From Hyaloperonospora brassicae (Eukaryota > Oomycota > Peronosporomycetes > Peronosporales > Peronosporaceae): a stretch of 64,000 bases of DNA. Where the stretch lies: positions 1 through 64,000 of the forward strand of contig CANTFL010000183.1 in the NCBI GenBank assembly GCA_947650285.1. The letters run 5' to 3'. How positions within the stretch are numbered: position 1 is the first letter of the stretch; every line of letters starts with the position of its first letter. The position numbers were made by a program, and so were the translations under genes. Positions 35,719 to 46,535 of the stretch are shown piece by piece. The notes beneath the pieces are model-generated. The model did not search any database, was not told where the DNA came from, and saw nothing but the letters and a program-made list of their open reading frames with translations.

Positions 35719-37353
35719 TTGCCTCGCATAGTTAACATGTCTATGCGAGGTGATTCGAAGACCACACAGCCTGCTGCTGTGCCAGCCTCTGCGGCAGACG
35801 CTTCGTCGTCTGCAGCTTGTTCTCCGTCTGCAGCAGAAGGTGCTGCAGACGCACGCGGTATCGCACCACGTGCACATGATGACCTTGGCAATGAGGTCAT
35901 CAATTATGGCGAGTCAGACGTGCCTGACTCGCGCAACGTTCCAGAGGCATCCCGATCACCGGCGGTGCCTCATCGTTCGTCAAGAGCACTGTCGAACGAG
36001 CGGACTCGTGAAATGCATCACAGTATGTTCGGCAGTGATGATGAACTCTATGGTGAGGACCACTATGCCTCACCAGTATCAACTCGTGCTTCCCCGCAAG
36101 AGCGTGATGACGATGGCGAGAGTCATCGTCATTATGTAAGCCGTGGTACCGAAACAGGTACCACATTAAATCGTGATGAGCTCAAGCCGTGGCGCTTGCC
36201 CGAGCAGCTCATCAATAGCTTGTCTCACGAGACAAGCTAACACCATCGAATTCCTTTATTCGATGCAACTAAGCTTCATGGCTTGAGTTCCAGCGCGAAG
36301 AACTTTGGCGCTGAAGAAGACTTCTATCTCGATGCCTTCCTTAGGCATCGATGGTATAATGGCAACCAAAAGCGTGGCAAGAACTTGCTTTTGGCAGCGT
36401 GAAACGCCTTCGTCCAAAACGTCAAGAATTTTAGACGAGAAGGATGGCTTAAGATGCTTGAGGCGATACGTCTCAAGTTCAAAAAGCGAACGCCAACCGG
36501 TGCAAGGTACCGGTTGCATAATTTGTCAAGTGAGGCCGGTATTCCGTGCCTCACTTGGGGTTATCCTTGTGCGAGTTGTGTTAACAACTCGCAACGTGCA
36601 CATAGGGACGTGTATTCCCTAAGCTTGACCTGAGTAAGGGCACAAATCTCGGCTGAGATGCGGGACGCGATTGCAAACTTGCAATTCGTCTACAAGCGCC
36701 AAAAGCGCGTGTTTACCGATGGGCCCGAGGACCTATCGGATGAGTCTCGTCATACTGGTGGACGAGACCTTCAACGTCAGCCATCAGCTGGGAACGAGGT
36801 TCCCAGCTGTCAAAGGAAGGTGGGTACACACGCCACCGGATGAGGTAACTCGTCCTTGATTCTGAATCGCCATGGTGGTTCAAGATACGCTCCACAATAA
36901 TGCGTTGACCACCGTGGGAATCCACCAGTGGTTCCGGTGGTGGTGGAAAGACAAGGTCCGGCTCAGCCGTAGGGCTTGCAGGAGACTTTAAGTAACCACG
37001 AGCGTTAACTGACTGAGCTGAGGGAGGACGTCGATCACGAATACGATCGTCGGCACGCCTTGCAGTCGGAAGTGCGACGTCTTCGTGCCGATCGGGAGAA
37101 GGACCGATCGGAATTCGCGTTCGCTCAGCTTGAGAGTGAACGCGAGAGGCGTCGTTTGTGCGACGAGCTAGAGACGGCTCGTCGCGAGGCCGCTTCGATG
37201 AAGGATCAAATCCTTTCGACGAAGGACCAACTCCAGTGTTTGGTCCGTGATCACAAGAATCTGTTGGGGATTCTTGAGCGCGCCGGTTATCTCCGTTCTC
37301 GCATGAAGCCTCGTACTGATGGTACGGGCGGAGACGACCAACATAAAACTTAG
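35719..37353 (+). pseudogene. Antisense ORF of the gypsy element, decayed, with coiled-coil end
   Basis: Three plus-strand open blocks share one reading frame: 35,719-36,240, about 36,241-36,843 (interrupted by two TGA codons) and about 37,018-37,353. The likely start is the ATG within the first block (MSMRGDSK). The first part is Ala/Ser/acid-rich. The middle contains FGAEEDFYLDAFLRHRWYNG and LKMLEAIRLKFKKRTPTGAR. The end is a strongly charged coiled coil (ELREDVDHEYDRR, VRRLRADREKDRSEF, LESERERRRLCDELE). Stops are concentrated opposite the chromodomain (36,844-37,017). The last block overlaps, on the other strand, the pol linker between integrase and chromodomain. Function is unknown. By analogy some plant gypsy elements, such as maize Grande with its gene23, carry antisense genes at this place. 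Confidence 0.5.
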
Positions 37354-38193
37354 GATGCGTGCGCATCTTCTACGAGGCAATTTGATCGTGTATGCATTTC
37401 CCTTGCGGTGCAACACACGAAAGGGACCAATGTATTTCGGCAGTAGTTTACTACTGCCGACATTAGTGACTACATGTCCAGGTAAGTTTACCGTAGACAG
37501 TATCACGAGGTCGTTAACCTTAAATGAAAGAACATTGGCTCTTCCTTTCTTGTCTGCGTTATGTTTCTGGCGGTCCACCGCATTTGCGATCGAGTCCTGA
37601 ACGAAATGGACTAACGCCTCTCGAGTAAGCAGGAAGTTCTCTACTGACTCGTTGTTTTGTTTTTCAGTGCGCTTCGGGCGCACTGCTAAGAGATATTTCT
37701 CTTCTTCAACGAGGGTGTCCTCATCCTCTCTGGCATTGTCGTTGACGATGCTGAATATTCCAGCATCGTCATCACTGTCTGATGTATCAGCAGCTTCACT
37801 GTTACTGCTAGAGCCAATTGCGTCGATGTCGACATTATCGACATCGGCATCAAACGTATCGACGTGTGCGATGATACGTGATGAGCAAGAGCCAAAATGC
37901 TTTTTGCTCGAGCGAGTCCCTCCCCCCCTTAACCCATATTCACTCTGTATTAGGGCGGGAATACGTGGGTGCCTTATACCATTCACGTAGAACGGTGTAT
38001 ACGTCATGGACGCATGCACGGAATTGTTGATGGCGAATTCGGACATCGGTAAGAACTCACTCCAGCTCGAAGAGGAGTGGACGTTTCCTCGAAGGACTTC
38101 TTCGAGGACGCAGTTCGCACGTTCTGTCTGACCATCTGTTTTAGGATGGTCAGAGGTTGACATTTTCAACCGTGTTCCCAATGTGCGGAACAC
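36713..38193 (-). pseudogene. Gypsy integrase C-terminal half, linker and chromodomain
   Basis: Begins with the end of the integrase core (FRTLGTRLKMSTSDHPKTDG then Q-T-E-R-A-N, holding the catalytic Glu). It continues through the acid-rich tail (SSNSEAADTSDSDDD) to FYVGRLRPYHQYE, the normal exit of oomycete gypsy integrases. A frame change near 37,370 leads to a Pro/Arg-rich linker. A chromodomain closes the protein (about 36,890-36,725: VERILNHHG...SYLIRWRVYPPSFDSWEPRSQL), with the aromatic and W-E-P signatures present. Chromodomains of chromoviruses guide integration to marked chromatin; whether this one binds a methyl-lysine mark cannot be read here. Confidence 0.85.
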
Positions 38194-38806
38194 GGATTGC
38201 CAAAACTCCGCCGTGAACCGAGGATCACGGCCGGATACGGGTTCACGGGTAATTCGTGTAGTCGAAACACTGTGTTGATGAAGACACGCGCACAGCCATG
38301 TGCATAGATCAACTCAGGGACCGCAGCAAGATGCATCATCTTGCTGAAACGAACCACAAACACAAGAGCACCATTATTCTTGTGAGTGTCTTCGGGTTTC
38401 CCGAAGACAAAGTCCATGGAAACGGACTCCCAACCTTCTATCGGCACCGGCAGAGGTTGCAACGGTGCACGGGATGAAAGACTAGGTTTCAACCTATGAC
38501 AGGCCTCGAAAGAACGAATGTACTTGCGGACAAACTGATACTGGCGGGCCAGTAAAAGGCGCGACTTACCGTGAGGTAAGTCTTTTCTCGGCCACGATGC
38601 CCACCTGATGGCGCATCGTGACATTCGAACATTATGCGTAATCGCAATTCATCATGATCGGGAACGACGACACGAGGAGTGTCGTCGGCAACTGCTGTGT
38701 AATACAGCAGACCATTGCGAGTCGTATATCGATCCAAAGAGGAACGGTATAGAGATATCAAATCCGACAAGGATTTTCGGGATGGTTTCGCAAGATGACC
38801 CATCAA
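38166..38806 (-). pseudogene. Gypsy integrase zinc-binding and catalytic N-terminal part
   Basis: Frame 38,806-38,489 carries the H2C2 region (HDAPSGGHRGREKTYLTVS and RAFYWP). The following frame 38,624-38,166 has YIRSFEACHRLKP, in which one Cys of the C-x-x-C pair is lost. The core first Asp is in WESVSMDFVFGKPED. The second catalytic Asp (R-D-P-R-F at about 38,225) sits in another frame, so a frameshift splits the core. The protein is inactive as encoded. Confidence 0.8.
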
Positions 38807-38860
38807 ACGCAGGAGATTCGTGTCTCCTGCTTACGCCTTCCGCACGTCGTCGAGTAAAGG

Positions 38861-40210
38861 CTACGACGTCATGATGACTGATAGAGCCGCAATAGTGGAC
38901 CAGGCCTCACTGTTGACGTGTCTGGTCGGCTCGAAATCCGGCCGACGTAATAGCGCATCAGCAACGACGTTAAGTAGTCCTGGTTTGTACTCCACGGAGG
39001 TGTTATACTCCGCAAAGAAAGACAACCACCTCGCCATTCGTTGCGAGAAGTGGGGACTGCTAGCAGCCGTGCGTAGTGACGGATTGTCCGTATAGACGGT
39101 GAACGGTCTATCTCCCAAGAGATAGACGCGAAACTTAAACAGTGCGTACTTCATGGCAAGGAGTTCCTTGTCATGCACTGGATAATTGCGTTCAGCTAGT
39201 TGCAGCTGACGCGATTGATAGCAGACGACGCGCTCCGCGCCGTCTGTGTCATACTGCATCAACGCACAGCCGGTAGCAAAATCGCTGGCGTCACAGACCA
39301 CATGAAATGGTCTATCCTGATCTGCAATCGCCAGGATGGGCGATTTCATCAAGTTTTTATTGATACTTTTAAAGGAACGCTGACAGTCAGCGTTCCATGA
39401 CCACTTCACATCTTTCTTGAGCAAGCAAGAAAGATAAAAAGTCATCTCGGCGTAGTTGCGCGAGTACTTTTGCAAGTACGCCGCTAAGCCAAGGAACTTA
39501 AGAATTCCCTTGACATCGACTCGCACTGGCCAGTCGGTGATTGCCTTGATCTTTTCGGAATCGGGGCGGGCGCCGTGTTTACCCACCATGCATCCAAGAA
39601 GTGGTATTTCGCTAGCCGCAAATACACATTTCTTGAGGCTGGCGTACAACTTATGCTTGCGTATAAGTTGAAGAACCTGACGGACGATAGTTAGGTGGAC
39701 TTCAACGTCCGTCCTTCCATCCATAGCCCGGCTATGGACGAACACATCATCGAAATAACTCGGTGCGAAATCCCGCACCGGTCTCAACAGATTTGTAACG
39801 CATCTGTTGAATGTTGCAGGGGCATTACTCAGCCCCTGTGGCATCACTAGCCACTCCCACAGCATCCCGCTGAGGGTACTCACTGCCGTGAACGGGATGT
39901 CCCGTTCACGCGTGATGATCTGATAGAATCCATCCATCAGATCCATGGACGAAAAGATGGTACTCTTTGACATACCATCTATGAGTACGTACTTTCTTGG
40001 TATCGGCATCTGAGCCGGTACCGTTGCAGCGTTCAACTTGTTCAATGCGTGAACTATCCGCCATCCTCCTGTGGCCTTTCGCACACAGAAGGTCGAAAAG
40101 ATGTGAGGGGATGTCGATTCCCTCACATGGCCTGCTGCTAAGCGATCGGCAAAGAACTTGTCGATCGCTATCACTTGTTCACGAGGCATTGGCCACTGTT
40201 CATGACACAA
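38861..40210 (-). pseudogene. Gypsy reverse transcriptase and RNase H
   Basis: An open 449-codon block. RT motifs in order are PMPREQ...F, LAAGHVRESTSPHIF, FSSMDLMDGFYQI, FTAVSTLSGMLWEWLVMPQG with LSNAPATFNR, and the catalytic Y-F-D-D. The RNase H motif VVCDASDFATGCALMQ and the VYTDNPSL and AEYNTSVEYKPG segments follow. It is the best preserved part of the element and catalytically plausible, but it is separated from the upstream protease by a frame change at about 40,200 and from integrase by another. In life it would copy element RNA into DNA. Confidence 0.9.
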
Positions 40211-41262
40211 TATTTCGACCCCGGTTTGAGCTCGATCTCGTGTCGAGTGTCTTTGTCCTTAGGCAGCTCGCAAGGCACGGATTCGGGGAACACATCCTTG
40301 AATTCGATCAAATCCTTATACAAAGGATTTTCCTGAAGCGACTTCCAGGATTGAGATTCATATATCTCAATCCGAGTCTTCTCATCGATGACACTTTCGT
40401 CCATCGATGAACTGCTGAGAACCCTCTCGGTCTCAGTAAACACCGTTCCCGATCGAATATCGGTAACGTACTCGTCCTCCGCGACGAGTACACAGATCTG
40501 CTTGACTTTGCCACTACGCAGATCACGCAAGAACCGTTTCGGTTCTAGCGTCGGCAGTTGAGTTATCTCCGAAGTTAACTTCGGAGGCGCAACCAGATCA
40601 AGCGTGTAAGCGCCTACGCTTCTTCCGTCATCAACCAAGACATTCACTGTCTCGATTACTTCCTGGGAAGTCACATCCACAGGGTCCAGGAGAGCTTTCT
40701 CCACAATGTAGTGATCATCTACATTGTGTTCTTGTACAGTCGTGCTAACGACCTTACCACAAGTGATGCCATCGCACTCACTCGTAGTACACCCACGTGA
40801 GTATGGGCGTTCCAAGATATTCGTCAGGTGGTTATATAAGGAACAAGTGGCAGGTATCGTAACCGATCGATACTGCCAGATCACCCTTGGCTCGTATCTC
40901 CTGAGCCATGGAAACCCTAAGATGACATCAAACTTGTCATCCAGATTGAGTACGATGAAGTCATCCTCGTACTGTTTATCTTCCAATGTGTAGTGGATTC
41001 CGACTACACGTTTCTCTACAGCGATTAATGCGCCTGTCGCTAGGCGCACCGTTTTCCTTGTTGGAGGTGTCTCCCGCTCCACGAAGTTGATACTTCCAGC
41101 CTCTAGTGACTGGCGACGAACAAAAATGTTCGACTCCCCACAGTCAACTAGGGAGCGAAGTGACAAGTCCTTTGTCACATCCAATGTCAAGGTGATGAGG
41201 GACACTTCATCACCAGATGCAGATAGACACAGAGACTGTGTGTCGGGAGCAATCTTCGTCAA
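40171..41262 (-). pseudogene. Gypsy aspartic protease region
   Basis: A 363-codon block. The retropepsin-like core contains L-V-D-C-G-E-S-N (D-x-G with Cys in the middle, where most retropepsins have Ser/Thr) and FDVILGFPWLRRYEPRVIW, the conserved second half. It ends with PKDKDTRHEIELKPGSKYC, which leads directly into RT but in a shifted frame. The protease would process the Gag-Pol polyprotein. Confidence 0.8.
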
Positions 41263-41312
41263 GAGATTTGAAAATTCTCTTGATGTTGCCGAATCAGCAG
41301 GGCGCTCCGCCC

Positions 41313-42440
41313 CTACTGACCCCGACCATTTTTTGATGTTCCGCTTCTCTGTTGCGGCTTTGCAATAGCAACGGACCCTTGTCCTCCAGTTCTTCTAACT
41401 GGTAGACGGTTACTGCGCTCAGCACCATGGAGTTCAGAGTAGGGGATACTACATTCGTATGCATAGTGTCCCAGCTTATGACATCGATGGCATCTCGCCA
41501 TTCGCTTGTCGTTCACAGGGCGAGGTTTCTCGCCCTCGACATGACAGAGGTCTATTGGTTCTGGACCTTCGACCGCTGATCGTCTTTGAGGACGATAGGG
41601 GGTCAACGTAGTGTGAGACTGTCTCACGCTATAAGCCTTCTTGCTCCGCTGCGAATATTGCTTCGGAGAGCGTCTTTAGCTCCCCGCGAAACAGGTGGTC
41701 CCTGACGGGACCATCTGCAAGACCTTGAAAGAATGATTGTGATCTTCAAAAACTCACTCACAGAGTTTACTACCATGCAACTTGCAAGGTAGCGTACATG
41801 TTGAGCGTAAGCGTAAACCTTACGCTTACCCTGTTTGATCTAAAGGAGTTGAGAGAGAGTCATGAAATCTGTCCTGGGAGGCTCAAACGTCTCACTTAGC
41901 AGGGTCTTGAAGATCGTCTAACGACCCGAACACGTTTGGGTCGAGTAACTAAAGATTCAGGGCCCAACTCCTGGCGTCCCCTGCCAAGTTACGACTGAGC
42001 AAATGCGACTTGCATTCGCTCATTGTCGATGCGACGGTCTTCGATGACACCGTCTACTTCGACGAACCATCTTAACAGGGAGTCGTTCCTCGACTTCCGT
42101 GATACTTGTATATCTCTTGCTTTAAAGACTCCTGTCGACGCTCACGAGTCGGCTCTTCGGACTGAGACTGTTGTTGTCTCAGTGCTTCGGTCCGCTGGTG
42201 ATCTTGTTATTTCAACAAGGTAACCTGCGCTAGCGACTCATCAATTTCTTGCTGCAAGAACTTGCTGATGACGACATGTTGCTGGTCCCTATCCCTTGAG
42301 GATAGCATGGCCCATATGGCTTCCTCGCCAACGGTCGAAGTCATTCGTTCGATCGCACTCCATTCGATGTCGCTCAAATGAGAGTAGCTTTCACGAGTTT
42401 CGTAAAATCTGTCGCCGTCTACATCGTCCAACATGTTCAT
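41313..42440 (-). pseudogene. Gypsy gag with CCHC knuckle, broken
   Basis: The first block (42,440-42,207) starts MNMLDDVDGDRFYETRESY just downstream of the 5' LTR and primer site. The middle (42,206-41,628) is frame-broken. The last block (41,627-41,313) has CHRCHKLGHYAYEC, a C-x2-C-x4-H-x4-C knuckle, before a basic/Gln-rich end. This is the normal Gag position in the element. Confidence 0.65.
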
Positions 42441-42490
42441 GTTGGGCGATGCGAGTGTGGTCCTTGGACGGACTACAAAGTGCTACCAGG

Positions 42491-42935
42491 TGTAACGGGG
42501 CACCGACGACTACGTACTGGACTATCAGTACGGAGTTTACCTTTCACTGATAACAGTGAAGGTCAGTGCCCAGCTAGGTGTAAACACTTACACAGAGGAA
42601 GGTAACGACTAAGGAAAAGGCTCTAGTCGTGGTAAAAGTAAAACTGTTATTTAATACAATTAAGTCCTATCACTCCTTGAATCTCTGTTCGTCCTGACTT
42701 AATTATATTAATCTCACTAAACGTATGATGACGTCTACTCACCACCCATTGCGCGCGTCTAGCAGCGATTGGTGGATTGATATCATCACGATATCAACCA
42801 ATGAGTAGACCCTTCTATCGTCCCAACAATATCATCATCATCCTTTGTGATATTGTTGAAAGAAAAGTCAACGTAATATTCTTTATTGTCATTTTATCCT
42901 TATTGACAATATCATGTAACGGGCTACCCCGTTAC
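42491..42935 (-). repeat. 5' LTR of the gypsy element (minus reading)
   Basis: 445 bp with the same 10-bp terminal inverted repeat as the other LTR. It matches 35,156-35,604 with many substitutions and small gaps. TGGTAGC-type primer site sequence abuts its inner edge on the minus strand. Confidence 0.9.
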
Positions 42936-43707
42936 ATGCTGAGTCGACGATTTGTATGAGATCAGCTGTCCATTAAGCTGGGGTAATGCAAATGAGGTAG
43001 AGAAGGACGGGGAGCCACACAAGTAGCTTCCATGAAGTTAAAGTAGAATCTAATCATCCACTTGTGTGCAAAGTGTCTATCTACCTTATGATACAACGCC
43101 TGCAAGCAATCCTTTACTGCATCATCCGGCTTATCTGACGGTCCGACTGAACCATATCTACAATATCCGATCACGCAAATGCAAATATTGGCACTCGATA
43201 TCAATAGGTTGGAGCTCCATACGCATTCATGTTGCGTTTAAATTCATTCCCCAAAGCATCCCGTCCCTTCGCGAAGCAGAAGAAAGACGAGCAGGTACGA
43301 ATCCCTACGCTTCATTGACGACCTGGGGTGGCGCATGCGTCGCAAACAGAGATCTACACTCAGTGATACGTCGATAGCGACGGGTCCACGTTGAAAGCTA
43401 AAAGAGTGCATGTGGTAGTGTACTTTCTGGGTGCAAGCTTGGCATGAATGTGAAGTAATTGAGCCAGCGAGCTCTCGGTTTAGTGTATGGTCTTGTGTGA
43501 TTGCAGCAGCGAGCTTCTTGCAGACAAAGAGTCGGATTGACACAAAGCAAACGTATGTACAAGATCCTGGTCACGAGCTGACCTCTTGCACTCGGACTTG
43601 GATCCATTTTCTGAGAAGCTGACGGCTGAAGGATTGTGTGTCCGGGCGACAAGCCGATAAGAACAGTCTGAAGCCTTAGGCATCTGTAGTTGCGCATAGT
43701 GGAATTT
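42936..43707. other. Unannotated stretch beside the gypsy LTR
   Basis: Overlapping short frames on both strands, with no motif recognised. Confidence 0.35.
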
Positions 43708-43772
43708 GCTACTTGCTACGCCGGTCCTTTCCTAATCTGTCAGACTAGGAAAGGACCGGCGTAGCAAGTAGC
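43708..43772. repeat. Perfect 27-bp inverted repeat (hairpin)
   Basis: Left arm 43,708-43,734 (GCTACTTGC...CTTTCCTA) and right arm 43,746-43,772 are exact reverse complements, separated by 11 nt. The hairpin is not inside a recognisable gene or LTR. It could be a small-RNA precursor-like foldback, a terminator or cruciform, or the collapsed ends of a small DNA element. Confidence 0.85.
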
Positions 43773-45065
43773 GGTTTGCTTTCTGCTGTGACGCTCCAAC
43801 ATGTATTGCTCTTTACCTTTGTAGTATTGCCCTCAAGCAGACAGGAGAAAAGTCTCATGACACCCAGCTTAGTCGCAAATAAACTGACCTAAGGTCAACT
43901 AAGATAAGCACAACGCGGCACGTCTTTGACTTTCGTCAGTCTGCAACTGCTGCAAGCAACGATCCTCTTAGCCTGACTTATGCCATATCAAACAACAAAC
44001 ATGTATATTGACACCTTGCTTACTACTCATTGGGCGTCTAGCACTGACTGGTGGGTTCATCGGTTGATATCATGGCTTTTGCCAGCCGACGTGCAGTGTG
44101 TCACCAACTGCTAAGAAGATCACCTGCCAAGACAATCTCTACATCGACATTTTTATGGATGTCGCTCACATGCAATTGGGTTACTCTGCCACACTAGCGG
44201 TGCTGCGTCGATGCAAAGTCCACAAAGTTGGCTGAGTAAATTAAGTGAGCATGGCATAAGGTTCCCTTCTTGTAGTCCACCCGCATATCAACGTGTACCT
44301 TTCTTGCCACTACGACTCATGATCTCCGTCATAGAAGCTTCCAATTGACAAACACGTTGCGTCGTATGTAAAATGTGACAATTCATGAGAAGCAACGTCT
44401 TTGTTCATTTTGCCGCCATCCGTCTCTATCAAATGGGACCGACCTTGGAAAAGTGACCGACGGTCATTTCGTCGTTGACCGGCACTGATGCAAGTGTCTA
44501 CATTCAGGTTTGTCATTCGGGTGATCCAAATTGTTGCACATAGTGTCGACTTTTTGTGTCTGCGCCTGCCTCGCGCAGCGTGCATATGCATGTATACCTA
44601 GATTATCGCATGCAGGTATGAGGGAGACTGTATGATGCATGGGAAGGGTCAATGTAGTGTACGCTCCGGCGTGAGCGACCAAATGGATAGCTCGGATACT
44701 CATCTCATCCAAGCAGTGATTGTATCTGCTGTAACGACGGTCAGTCCTTTTAGTCTGCAGAACGCTCTGCGAAGTAAAGCGACGCTGATCTTCTGAGATG
44801 AAGCGCCAGAGCAGTCACATCGATTTACCGCCAGCATCGTCTCAATTCATTAACGTTTTCCATTCGTTATATTTAAGTTCAATCTACACAGCTTAAGATG
44901 GTCTTTACCGATGCCGGCATGCCTGGCTCGGTTAGAGCAGCAAGAAAGACATGGCGGGTCAACGTACTAGTTGCGAAGACGTCAGCCTTCTCAAGTCTTC
45001 AGGTGACAATCAAGCATGCTGATACGCCGTGCTCGCTGCCCAACAAGCGGCCAAAGAAGTACTGA
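43773..45065. other. Intergenic stretch with a diverged LTR fragment
   Basis: At about 44,020-44,073 the sequence ttactactcattgggcgtctagcac...ggttgatatcat is a diverged match to the central block of the gypsy LTRs. Short frames elsewhere show no motif. This is the transition from the repeat-rich half to the core-gene block. Confidence 0.45.
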
Positions 45066-46535
45066 TTAAGTAGGCGTATGCACGGAGTCAAAGCCGGGAG
45101 CTTTCTCTACGCGATAGTCTTCGTCATACAATTCGACGTTCTTGCCACGGGGTTCGTAGCCGAAAAACAGCACGATAGCTGACACCACCATGAGTAGCCC
45201 GCCGAACACCCACATGATGCCCTCCAGAGACACGTTCCAGCTGCCAAACATGGAAGCACACAAGTATGGACCGCTAAACGAGCCAATGCGGCTGAAACCT
45301 GATGGGTACGCTGCTCCCATTCCACGGATAGCTGTCGGGTAGTTCTCTGGAGTGTACGCGTACACGCAGCCCCACGCGCCAAGCATAAAAAAGGACGTAA
45401 ACGAGCCGGTGATCATCACAGGCGTCTTGGTCGCGTCAACGTAGCCCATGGCAATAGCAGACAGGAAGGCGCCAATTAAAAAGACTACGAGCGTTTGCTT
45501 GCGGCCAATGACTTCCACAAGACCCGCAGCAGCAAAGTAGCCTGGCAACTGAAAAGCCGTGATAATGAGGATCGTCTCCCACTGGGCATTCATGTCGAAA
45601 CCCTTGAGCGAAATCAGCGTGGGCAAGTAAATAAAAATGGCAAAGTACGACATGGAGATGCCAAACCAAAGCGTCCACAAGACAATCGTGCGGACGCGGA
45701 ACTGGCGTCCAAACAGCAGACCAATCCGTTTGATATGGGAAGTCGGGAGCTGAGGCGGGACGACCGCCACAGACTCAATGCTCTCAACGTCCGTCTTCGG
45801 GTCGTACGGTTCCAACCCGTGCGCCCGTTCGATCGCCTCGACGATCGCGACAGCTTCGTCATAGCGGCCAACACTAGCCAGCCACTTGGGCGACTCGGGA
45901 ATGTACAAACGGATCACAATCGCATACACCACAGGGGCACAGCAGATAAAGAACGTCTCGCGCCAGCCAATTTTCGGCGCAGCAGCGAACGCCATGACAA
46001 CGGCCATCATGCACCCCACAGCCCAAAACGACTCGAGCAGCACAATGATCTTGCCACGTGTTTTGCGCGGCGACAGCTCCTGCACAAGCGTCGACGCAAC
46101 CGGCAGCTCGCCGCCAAGGCCAATGCCCGAGATGATGCGGGCGCACGTGATCGACGTGACGTTCCAGCTCAAGGCGCAAAAGCCGAGACCAGCAAGGAAG
46201 AGCACGAGCGTGACCATAAAGATCGGCCGGCGGCCGTACTTGTCAGCGAGCGTGCCAAAGGGAAAGGAGCCGATAAAGGACCCGACAAAGACCGCACCAC
46301 CGAGGAACGACGCCTGGGGTGGCGTCTGGGGAATGTCCTGGCGAATGAGCTCGGCACAGTACGTAAAGATAAACGTCTCCATCGAGTCCATGGCCCAGCC
46401 AAAGCCCGTGAGGAGAATGAGCTTGAGGTAGTACCACGAGAGGCCCATAAAGACGCCCGGAGCGCGCTCGCCAATGGCGTCAATGCGCTGCGTGATGCGC
46501 TGCACGGCCTCGACGGTATCTGCGGGGCCACTCAT
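45066..46535 (-). CDS. MFS transporter (sugar-porter/SV2-like)
   Basis: A 489-residue membrane protein with about 12 hydrophobic segments. Motif A of the major facilitator family is at residues 94-103 (GTLADKYGRR). The SGIGLGGELPVASTLVQEL stretch marks the fourth/fifth segment region, and PESPKWL at 213-219 is typical of the sugar/organic-ion porter branch. A G-W-A-M-D-S-M-E-T-F start in the first segment is SV2/organic-ion-like. The substrate cannot be read from sequence. The chosen start (ATG at 46,535, MSGPADT) precedes the conserved part. The frame is open for 63 more codons upstream, but that part is basic and unlike the family. Not clustered with functionally related genes. Confidence 0.9.
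   Translation of the reverse strand: MSGPADTVEAVQRITQRIDAIGERAPGVFMGLSWYYLKLILLTGFGWAMDSMETFIFTYCAELIRQDIPQTPPQASFLGGAVFVGSFIGSFPFGTLADKYGRRPIFMVTLVLFLAGLGFCALSWNVTSITCARIISGIGLGGELPVASTLVQELSPRKTRGKIIVLLESFWAVGCMMAVVMAFAAAPKIGWRETFFICCAPVVYAIVIRLYIPESPKWLASVGRYDEAVAIVEAIERAHGLEPYDPKTDVESIESVAVVPPQLPTSHIKRIGLLFGRQFRVRTIVLWTLWFGISMSYFAIFIYLPTLISLKGFDMNAQWETILIITAFQLPGYFAAAGLVEVIGRKQTLVVFLIGAFLSAIAMGYVDATKTPVMITGSFTSFFMLGAWGCVYAYTPENYPTAIRGMGAAYPSGFSRIGSFSGPYLCASMFGSWNVSLEGIMWVFGGLLMVVSAIVLFFGYEPRGKNVELYDEDYRVEKAPGFDSVHTPT

Larger units (their letters stand above)
35156..42935 (-). mobile_element. Ty3/gypsy LTR retrotransposon with chromodomain (decayed)
   Basis: Paired LTRs (35,156-35,604 and 42,491-42,935) flank gag, zinc knuckle, protease, RT, RNase H, integrase and chromodomain, read on the minus strand. 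The RT-RNase H-integrase order and the C-terminal chromodomain define a chromovirus-like gypsy. Next to the 5' LTR (minus reading) is TGGTAGCACTTTG, a plausible initiator-Met tRNA primer site. Next to the 3' LTR is a purine tract (aagggagaggtga). The LTRs differ by many substitutions and small indels. Target duplication is not seen (cctcc against tgctg), and several frames are broken, so the copy is old. An antisense frame lies between pol and the 3' LTR. Confidence 0.92.
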
